From Streptococcus oralis (GTDB taxonomy: Bacteria > Bacillota > Bacilli > Lactobacillales > Streptococcaceae): a stretch of 9,469 bases of DNA. The stretch covers positions 1 to 9,469 of the forward strand of contig CALHBZ010000311.1 in the NCBI GenBank assembly GCA_937930605.1, in the 5' to 3' direction. Of this stretch, positions 4,728-9,469 are shown in pieces (positions within the stretch are counted from its first letter, which is position 1; every line of letters begins with the position of its first letter). The notes under the pieces are model-generated. The model was not told the DNA's origin and did not search any database. It saw only the letters and a program-made list of their open reading frames with translations. The position numbers were made by a program, and so were the translations under genes.

Positions 4728-5999
4728 TCAGATTTTTCGCAAACGGTCGATAGCTTCCTTTCTTTGAGCCAAAGCCCGTTCATATTTACCAGTATCTTCT
4801 GCTTGGAAATAGTGATGATTACGAATTTTTTCTGGTAGATAGTCTTGCTTGACCCAATTTCCAGGGTAGTTGTGTGGATAGAGATAGTCTTGGGCATTCC
4901 CCAGTTCCTTGCTTCCACTGTAGTGCCCATCACGCAGGTGTCGCGGAATAGGCAAGTGCCCTGATGTTTTGAGGTCAGCAAGTGCCTTATCCATAGCCAC
5001 ATAAGCTGAGTTGGATTTCGGAGAAAGGGCCAAATCAATCACGACATTGGCAATGAGAATACGGGCTTCTGGGAAACCAATCTTCTGGGCAGCATCCAGA
5101 GCAGTCACGGTGTGAATCTGAGCTTCAGGATTGGCTAAGCCGATATCTTCATAGGCGATAACAGTCAAGCGACGAGCGAGACTTGGCAAATCACCAGCCT
5201 CAATCAAGCGAGCAGCATAGTGGAGACTGGCATCAACATCCGAGCCACGGATGGACTTTTGCAGGGCTGAGAGTACATCGTAGTGTCCGTCTCCATCCTT
5301 ATCCATAGTAATGTAGCTTCTCTGAAGACTATTTTCCATGATGTCTAGAGTGATATGGCGAATGCCCTCATCATTCTCAGGGGTAGAAAGAACAGCCAAG
5401 TCCAGTGAGTTGAAGGCAGAACGCAGGTCTCCGTTTGTAGAGGTTGCGATGAAGTCCAGCGCATCCTCATCTAGCTCAACTGGGAAGTCAAATCCTCGTT
5501 CAGGATTAGTGATGGCGATTTGAATCGCTTCTTTGACATCTTGGTTGGACAAGGGTTCGAGTTCAAAAATCTGGACACGGCTACGAATAGCAGGAGTGAC
5601 AGAAAAGAAAGGATTTTCAGTCGTAGCCCCAATCATGATGACCAGTCCACTTTCCAAGAGTGGCAAGAGGAAGTCTTGCTTGGTCTTATCGAGACGATGA
5701 ATCTCGTCTAGTAACAGCACCAAGCCACCAGAAAATTTAGCTTCTTCAGCGATTTCTTGGAGGCGTTTTTTACTATCAACAGTGGCATTGAAGGTCCGAA
5801 AGGCATACTTGGTTGTTCCAGCTATGGCAGAGGCGATACTGGTTTTTCCGATACCTGGAGGTCCGTAGAGAATCATGGAGGACAGGCGGTTGGCTTCCAC
5901 CATGCGGCGGATGATTTTTCCTGGTCCGACCAGATGCTTCTGACCGATGACCTGATCGATGGTTTTTGGGCGCATGCGAAGCGCGAGATTGTCTGGCAT
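4728..5999 (-). CDS. rarA: Replication-associated recombination ATPase RarA (MgsA)
   Basis: RarA is a cytoplasmic AAA+ ATPase of the clamp-loader group that acts at stalled replication forks, usually as a tetramer. The product has 423 residues, the usual length. Visible motifs are Walker A GPPGIGKT (46-53), Walker B LLLDEIH (95-101), sensor 1 GATTEN (124-129) and the arginine finger in IRSR (R141). The C-terminal helical part contains YEDIGLANPEA and the conserved LPIPRHLRDGHYSGSKELG region. I chose the ATG at 5999 (MPDNLALRMRP) because AGAAAGGA precedes it at the right spacing; an upstream in-frame ATG at 6017 lacks this. A TGCTAAAAT extended -10 (6056-6064) is the likely promoter. It is divergent from the DUF3013 gene and followed by 6S RNA. 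Confidence 0.96.
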   Translation of the reverse strand: MPDNLALRMRPKTIDQVIGQKHLVGPGKIIRRMVEANRLSSMILYGPPGIGKTSIASAIAGTTKYAFRTFNATVDSKKRLQEIAEEAKFSGGLVLLLDEIHRLDKTKQDFLLPLLESGLVIMIGATTENPFFSVTPAIRSRVQIFELEPLSNQDVKEAIQIAITNPERGFDFPVELDEDALDFIATSTNGDLRSAFNSLDLAVLSTPENDEGIRHITLDIMENSLQRSYITMDKDGDGHYDVLSALQKSIRGSDVDASLHYAARLIEAGDLPSLARRLTVIAYEDIGLANPEAQIHTVTALDAAQKIGFPEARILIANVVIDLALSPKSNSAYVAMDKALADLKTSGHLPIPRHLRDGHYSGSKELGNAQDYLYPHNYPGNWVKQDYLPEKIRNHHYFQAEDTGKYERALAQRKEAIDRLRKI

Positions 6000-6055
6000 A
6001 GCAGTCCTTTCTAACATGGATTTTCTGATGTATATGTGGTAAGATGGTAGTATCT

Positions 6056-6064
6056 ATTTTAGCA
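6056..6064 (-). promoter_or_regulatory. Extended -10 promoter of rarA
   Basis: The minus strand reads TGCTAAAAT, a TGn extended -10 with TAAAAT, and the -35 region is poor. Transcription would start near 6049, leaving a leader of about 50 nt. Confidence 0.5.
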
Positions 6065-6070
6065 TAATTC

Positions 6071-6098
6071 CGAGTATTCGGGGCGATTAAAGAATCGC
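6071..6098 (+). promoter_or_regulatory. Two small hairpins in the leader of the DUF3013 gene
   Basis: GCGATT-AAAG-AATCGC (6083-6098) is a perfect 6-bp stem with a tetraloop. Just before it CCGA-GTAT-TCGG (6070-6081) is a 4-bp stem. They end six bases before the AGAGGA ribosome binding site of the gene at 6115. They lack a T-run and could affect translation or RNA stability. Confidence 0.35.
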
Positions 6099-6114
6099 AT
6101 AGAAAGAGGACAAA

Positions 6115-6585
6115 ATGGCAACATACGGATTTTTAGATGTTTTAGAGGAAGAGTTGGAGAAGAACTTTCCCTTTGACTTTGAGATTAGTTGGGACAAGCG
6201 TAATCACGCGGTTGAAGTGAGTTTTTTGCTAGAGGCGCAAAATGCTGCAGGTGTGGAGATGGTGGATGAAGAGGGAGAGGTTTCCTCAGAAGATATTCTC
6301 TTTGAAGAAGCAGTGCTTTTTTACAATCCTGCCAAATCAACGGTTAATGAAGAAGATTATCTGACTGTCATCCCTTATCTTCCTAAAAAAGGATTTTCTC
6401 GTGAATTTTTAGCCTATTTTACCCTTTTCCTCAAAGATACTGCAGAGGTTGGGCTGGATGCCCTCATGGACTTTTTGGAAGACCCAGAAGCAGAAGAATT
6501 TGTCATGGAATGGAACCAAGAAGTCTTTGAAGAAGGAAAAGTTGGCTTGGAAGAAGGAGAATTTTATCCTTATCCGAGATACTAG
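6115..6585 (+). CDS. DUF3013 family protein of unknown function
   Basis: A 156-residue, very acidic cytoplasmic protein with no membrane segment, matching the DUF3013 family that I know from streptococci beside rarA. Aromatic and acidic clusters are marked: DVLEEELEKNFPFDFEISW near the N-terminus and a Glu-rich C-terminus ending in FYPYPRY. No catalytic motif is visible and the function is unknown. AGAGGA (6105-6110) lies four bases before the ATG. It is the first gene of a tight plus-strand cluster; the next gene's start region overlaps its stop codon area (TAG at 6583-6585 within TAGGAG). Confidence 0.85.
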   Translation: MATYGFLDVLEEELEKNFPFDFEISWDKRNHAVEVSFLLEAQNAAGVEMVDEEGEVSSEDILFEEAVLFYNPAKSTVNEEDYLTVIPYLPKKGFSREFLAYFTLFLKDTAEVGLDALMDFLEDPEAEEFVMEWNQEVFEEGKVGLEEGEFYPYPRY

Positions 6586-6603
6586 GAGTTGGTTAGAGAT
6601 TTT

Positions 6604-7671
6604 ATGAAAAAAATTGGGACTTATTTGGTTTATGTGCTAGCTTTTGTCTTTATTATGCTAGCTTTTGCTTGTGGAACTATCGCATTTGCAGAGTTGGGGT
6701 ATTCCGCAGTTTTAGTATTTACTTTTGGTTATACCTTCGCTCTTTTAAGCATATATTTAATCTTTATTCTTCATGAGCTGGGTCATGCTTTTTGTGGCTA
6801 CTTGACAGGCTATCGGCTGGTGGCTTTTGGATTAGGACGTTTTCTTTTGACCAAAAAGTCAGGCAGATTTTATCTTAGTCGAACAGCCGTTCTGAAAAAT
6901 GTTGGTGCTCAGTACATTGGATTGAAAGAAGATGAAAGTGATCAAAGAATCATCCTGATGCTTTCAGGAGGCTTGATGGTCCATCTCAGCTTGATATTAT
7001 TGGCGATATTGTTTGGATTTTTGACAAGAAGCTGGTATTTTGCTGGTACTTGGATTTTTCTGAATTTATCTTTCTTTCTAAACAACGCTTTACCAGTCGG
7101 TATCACCGATGGAGCAAAAATCTGGGAATTGCTACAACACCCTGAAAATACGAAATACGCCTACATGGTGTTGAGGCATTCTGCCCAGACCTTGTTAGCT
7201 CCTCAAGAATATGACTTGAAAGACTTTACCATGCCTGTTGATAAGGATGCGAGAGGGAGTTTTGCAGAAAGTATTGAAACTCTTCGGGGAGTGGTTTTTA
7301 TATTGGATGATCATTTAGAGGCAGCTAAAAAGCTATTTCAATCTTTACTAGAGAGAACAGAACACTCGGTGTCTAAAACTTTATGCCAACTATGCCTTCT
7401 TCAAATCGCCTTGCTAGAAGGTGATAATGAAAAAGCGGAGCAATATGCAAGTAATCGAAGCGTCAAATCCTTTTTATCTCTAAAAATGGCAGATGTGCAA
7501 ATGATTCAAGCCTGGTATCAATTTAAAGTCAAGAATGATGTAGCTCAAGCTCGCAAGGCTATGAAGATTGCTAGACAGAAAATGAATAGCAGCCGGATGC
7601 TACGGGATGAGCAATGTTACTATGAAAACTGGTTAGCAGAGCTGGAAAAGGCATTAGCCGAAGGAGTCTAA
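6604..7671 (+). CDS. M50-like membrane metalloprotease with helical C-terminal tail
   Basis: The product has 355 residues from the ATG at 6604; a TTG at 6589 is in frame but touches the AGGAG (6584-6588), so I prefer the ATG although its own ribosome binding site is weak. Four or five membrane helices occupy residues 5-165. The zinc motif HELGH (57-61) lies at the end of a helix, and NNALPVGITDG (160-170) supplies the second M50 motif with D169, so the site-2-protease-like active site is complete. Residues about 195-355 are soluble and helical with regularly spaced small/large residues, resembling TPR repeats. This suggests intramembrane cleavage with a cytoplasmic recognition tail. The substrate is unknown. 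The Nudix gene starts one base after its stop. Confidence 0.85.
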   Translation: MKKIGTYLVYVLAFVFIMLAFACGTIAFAELGYSAVLVFTFGYTFALLSIYLIFILHELGHAFCGYLTGYRLVAFGLGRFLLTKKSGRFYLSRTAVLKNVGAQYIGLKEDESDQRIILMLSGGLMVHLSLILLAILFGFLTRSWYFAGTWIFLNLSFFLNNALPVGITDGAKIWELLQHPENTKYAYMVLRHSAQTLLAPQEYDLKDFTMPVDKDARGSFAESIETLRGVVFILDDHLEAAKKLFQSLLERTEHSVSKTLCQLCLLQIALLEGDNEKAEQYASNRSVKSFLSLKMADVQMIQAWYQFKVKNDVAQARKAMKIARQKMNSSRMLRDEQCYYENWLAELEKALAEGV

Positions 7672-7672
7672 C

Positions 7673-8101
7673 ATGGAAATCGAAATTACTGATTTTACAG
7701 GTTGCAAAATTGCCCTCTTTTGTGATGATAGGATTTTAACCATCTTGCGTGATGACAAATCAAACATTCCATACCCTAATACTTGGGAATTGCCAGGTGG
7801 TGGCCGTGAAGGGGACGAAAGTCCTTTCGAGTGCGCGGCGCGTGAAGTTTATGAAGAACTAGGCATTCATCTGACTGAAGATTGTCTGCTTTGGAGTAAG
7901 GTTTACCCAAGTATGCTTTATGAGGGGAAGCAGTCGGTCTTTATGTCTGGTCAGTTAAGTCAAGAACAATTTGACGATATCGTCTTTGGCGATGAAGGAC
8001 AGGGCTACAAATTGATGAATATTGACGAATTTCTTGGCTCAGATAAGGTTGTACCCCAGTTGCAGGATAGAGTGAGGGAATATTTGGAGGAAATAAAATG
8101 A
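7673..8101 (+). CDS. Nudix hydrolase
   Basis: A 142-residue cytoplasmic enzyme with a perfect Nudix box: G43, five residues, E49, seven residues, then REVYEELGI (57-65), which binds the metal and cleaves a nucleoside diphosphate linked to another group. The strand WELPGGG (38-44) before the box is typical. The substrate cannot be told; MutT-like sanitation of damaged nucleotides is one option, but nothing here proves it. AAGGAG (7661-7666) lies inside the end of the protease gene six bases before the ATG, and the stop codon overlaps the next start (ATGA at 8098-8101), so it is translationally coupled on both sides. Confidence 0.93.
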   Translation: MEIEITDFTGCKIALFCDDRILTILRDDKSNIPYPNTWELPGGGREGDESPFECAAREVYEELGIHLTEDCLLWSKVYPSMLYEGKQSVFMSGQLSQEQFDDIVFGDEGQGYKLMNIDEFLGSDKVVPQLQDRVREYLEEIK

Positions 8102-8466
8102 TTTTTGCAATTGCAACAACGACGTTAAATAAGGAAGTTAAACGCAAACTAAAAACTGGACAATATTCTAGGGAAGAAGCTACATTCATTTATATAGAAT
8201 ATTTAAAGTTAAAAAAACAAAGGGAAAGTGGCATTAAAGTAGCAGGAATTTCTATGGCTGTTATCTGGGGGTTACTGTATGTTCTGTCTTTACAAGGTGA
8301 GAATACTCAACCACTTTCATTTTCAGTATATTTTTTATTTTTGATACTGCTTGCAGGAATTGTTCTATTTGTTTATTATCTTACGTTTGGTATTTTTAAA
8401 CAGCAGATTCATAGCGCAATGAAAGAACACTACACAGATGTGATTGAAGAATTTGAGGGTCAGTAA
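8098..8466 (+). CDS. Small two-TM membrane protein of unknown function
   Basis: A 122-residue protein I do not recognise. The first 44 residues are basic and helical (NKEVKRKLKTGQYSREEA), followed by membrane helices at about 46-65 and 76-98, then an acidic tail ending EEFEGQ. Both ends would face the cytoplasm by the positive-inside rule. GGAGG (8086-8090) is seven bases before the ATG, which overlaps the Nudix stop. Its codon use and AT-rich content look normal for the window. It might partner the M50-like protease two genes upstream, but only position suggests this. Confidence 0.75.
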   Translation: MIFAIATTTLNKEVKRKLKTGQYSREEATFIYIEYLKLKKQRESGIKVAGISMAVIWGLLYVLSLQGENTQPLSFSVYFLFLILLAGIVLFVYYLTFGIFKQQIHSAMKEHYTDVIEEFEGQ

Positions 8467-8524
8467 AACAGCGTGTGGAAGAGCATAGGAAGCGAGTTGA
8501 GAGAGTGAATTTGGAGGTATTAGT

Positions 8525-8998
8525 ATGATTCAGATTATCCGAGCAGGAGCAGAGGATTTAGAAACCGTAATTGCAATTCAAAGAGCTAGCTTTAAGGCTG
8601 TCTATGAAAAATACCAAGATGAGTATGATCCTTATCTCGAGGATCGTGAACGAATCAAGTGGAAACTGGTAGAACGTCCTAATAGCTATTACTACTTTGT
8701 GAAAGAAGATGAAAAAAAGATTGGTTTTTTACGAGTTCAGACCAATGAAGAGTTGACGGAGGCTTGGTTGGGAACGGCAGCGATTTTGCCCCAGTATCAA
8801 GGAAAAGGTTATGGTTCTGAGGGACTGAGATTGCTGGAAAAGGAATTTCCGACGATTAAACAGTGGGATTTGTGTACGGTATTACAGGATGCGGGGATGG
8901 TTGCCTTTTATGAGAAAAATGGCTACCGTCAAACTCATATCGAGCCTGAAAAAGAAGGTATGGATATGGTTTACATGAAAAAATTGATTGACAAATAG
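8525..8998 (+). CDS. GNAT family N-acetyltransferase
   Basis: A 157-residue cytoplasmic enzyme with the GNAT fold: an N-terminal helix pair, the strand IGFLRV (66-71), the acetyl-CoA pyrophosphate-binding motif QGKGYG (92-97) after AILPQY, and FYEKNGY (128-134) near the C-terminus. It transfers an acetyl group from acetyl-CoA to an amine; the acceptor is unknown. GGAGG (8513-8517) is seven bases before the ATG. It is 58 bp after the previous gene, with no terminator between, so it probably belongs to the same transcript. It is unlike RimI in length and motif context, so I do not assign a ribosomal role. Confidence 0.88.
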   Translation: MIQIIRAGAEDLETVIAIQRASFKAVYEKYQDEYDPYLEDRERIKWKLVERPNSYYYFVKEDEKKIGFLRVQTNEELTEAWLGTAAILPQYQGKGYGSEGLRLLEKEFPTIKQWDLCTVLQDAGMVAFYEKNGYRQTHIEPEKEGMDMVYMKKLIDK

Positions 8999-9005
8999 AA
9001 AGGAT

Positions 9006-9032
9006 GGTTCGGTTACATTTCTAAACTGAACC
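9006..9032. repeat. 9-bp hairpin after the GNAT gene
   Basis: GGTTCGGTT (9006-9014) pairs with AACTGAACC (9024-9032) with a single G-T pair and a 9-nt loop. No T-run follows, so it is a poor intrinsic terminator. It stands directly before the longer hairpin at 9034-9121. Confidence 0.5.
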
Positions 9033-9033
9033 C

Positions 9034-9121
9034 GCCCTAAACACTGTGCCAAAAAGATAAACTTCTCTTAGACACAAGCGTCTTCAGAGAGTTTCCTATT
9101 TTGGCTTTGTGTTTTACGGGC
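9034..9121. promoter_or_regulatory. 88-nt imperfect hairpin just before prmA
   Basis: Five paired blocks fold back symmetrically: GCCC/GGGC (9034-9037 with 9118-9121), TAAACAC/GTGTTTTA (9038-9044 with 9109-9116), GCCAAAA/TTTTGGC (9048-9054 with 9099-9105), AAACTTCTCT/AGAGAGTTT (9059-9068 with 9086-9094) and AGAC/GTCT (9070-9073 with 9080-9083). It ends 14 bases before the prmA start. It has no T-run and does not match BOX or RUP as I know them. It may be a small repeat element or a leader RNA. Confidence 0.5.
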
Positions 9122-9135
9122 TTGGTATCTTAATT

Positions 9136-9469
9136 ATGGAAACATGGCAAGAGTTAAAAGTTACAGTCAAGCGTGAGGGAGAGGAATTGGTTTCCAATCT
9201 CTTGATTGAGCTGGGGGCGCAGGGTGTTGCGATCGAAGACAGCATGGACTATGTGGGAAATGTCGACCGTTTTGGTGAGATTTTCCCAGAGGTTGAGCAG
9301 CAGGAAGAAATCATAGTGACAGCCTATTACCCTGATACGGTTGATGTGGCAGTTGTTGAGGAGGACTTGCAGGCTCGCTTGGCAGACTTGACAGATTTTA
9401 TGGACTTGGGAGAAGTCAAGATGGGGACGACTGCCTTGGCTGAGGAAGACTGGGCAGACAACTGGAAGA
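9136..9469 (+). CDS. prmA: Ribosomal protein L11 methyltransferase PrmA, N-terminal part
   Basis: PrmA methylates ribosomal protein L11 at several positions using S-adenosylmethionine. The visible 111 residues begin [19 protein letters not shown] and include [12 protein letters not shown] and the end EEDWADNW, which match the N-terminal substrate-binding domain of streptococcal PrmA as I know it. The methyltransferase domain lies beyond the right edge. The start is fixed by family length and by the ATG at 9136, but no good Shine-Dalgarno precedes it; the nearest purine-rich run, ACGGG (9116-9120), is inside the hairpin stem. The gene follows the GNAT gene by 137 bp, so it may have its own start of transcription. 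Confidence 0.95.
   Translation, partial: METWQELKVTVKREGEELVSNLLIELGAQGVAIEDSMDYVGNVDRFGEIFPEVEQQEEIIVTAYYPDTVDVAVVEEDLQARLADLTDFMDLGEVKMGTTALAEEDWADNWK

Noticed and set aside
4685..5038. 117-codon minus-strand open frame
   Set aside because: It is an out-of-frame shadow of rarA that continues into the 6S promoter.
5338..6014. Three plus-strand open frames opposite rarA (5338-5523, 5520-5711, 5757-6014)
   Set aside because: They are antisense shadows of the conserved AAA+ gene and lack ribosome binding sites.
7941..8189. 82-codon minus-strand open frame across the Nudix/two-TM junction
   Set aside because: It is opposite two well-supported coupled genes and has no promoter or ribosome binding site.
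9006..9121. BOX or RUP element before prmA
   Set aside because: The sequence folds into hairpins but does not resemble the BOX or RUP consensus as I know them.
1..9469. CRISPR array or restriction-modification, toxin-antitoxin or phage-defence genes
   Set aside because: No regularly spaced repeats and no matching protein motifs were found on either strand.

Overview
The window looks like chromosomal DNA of a mitis-group Streptococcus (S. mitis, S. oralis, S. pneumoniae or a close relative). The evidence is low GC content, AAGGAG/GGAGG ribosome binding sites, extended -10 promoters, a PrmA N-terminus that I recognise as streptococcal, and the grouping 6S RNA / rarA / DUF3013 / prmA. This assignment comes from recognition, not from a database search.

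Left part (1-3310). A minus-strand gene starts at 49 and leaves the window; it has a good promoter and ribosome binding site. Next to it is a 55-bp palindromic IS3/IS150-type end pair flanked by GAA on both sides. A 16-nt fragment of the 3' end of a tRNA-Lys gene follows, still joined to that gene's terminator, then a tandem TGGGRCAAAA repeat and a strong plus-strand terminator. About 415 bp without a recognisable gene (439-852) carries two promoter candidates and an inverted repeat. It leads into a two-gene operon: a 429-aa membrane protein with a DUF308/HdeD-like N-terminus and a possible permuted papain-fold C-terminus, then an AI-2E-family (UPF0118) transporter, closed by a terminator.

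Middle part (3330-4700). Everything here reads on the minus strand. In transcription order it holds 6S RNA, tRNA-Lys(CTT) copy 2, a 171-aa HdeD-like membrane protein with a perfect TTGACA-17-TATAAT promoter, and tRNA-Lys(CTT) copy 1. The two tRNA copies share the last bases of 6S RNA upstream and the same terminator downstream. With the fragment at 283-298 this makes three copies of one tRNA-3'-end/terminator module. Tandem TGGGRCAAAA repeats lie inside both outer copies, so 283-4391 has the layout of an integrated and decayed tRNA-Lys-targeted element with no integrase left.

Right part (4728-9469). rarA (replication-associated recombination ATPase) reads minus. Divergently, a tight plus-strand cluster encodes a DUF3013 protein, an M50-like membrane metalloprotease with a helical tail, a Nudix hydrolase, a two-TM small protein and a GNAT acetyltransferase. 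Two hairpins, one of them about 88 nt, then precede prmA (ribosomal protein L11 methyltransferase), which is cut by the right edge. The genes from 6115 to 8998 are spaced for co-transcription and partly for translational coupling, but no shared pathway is evident.
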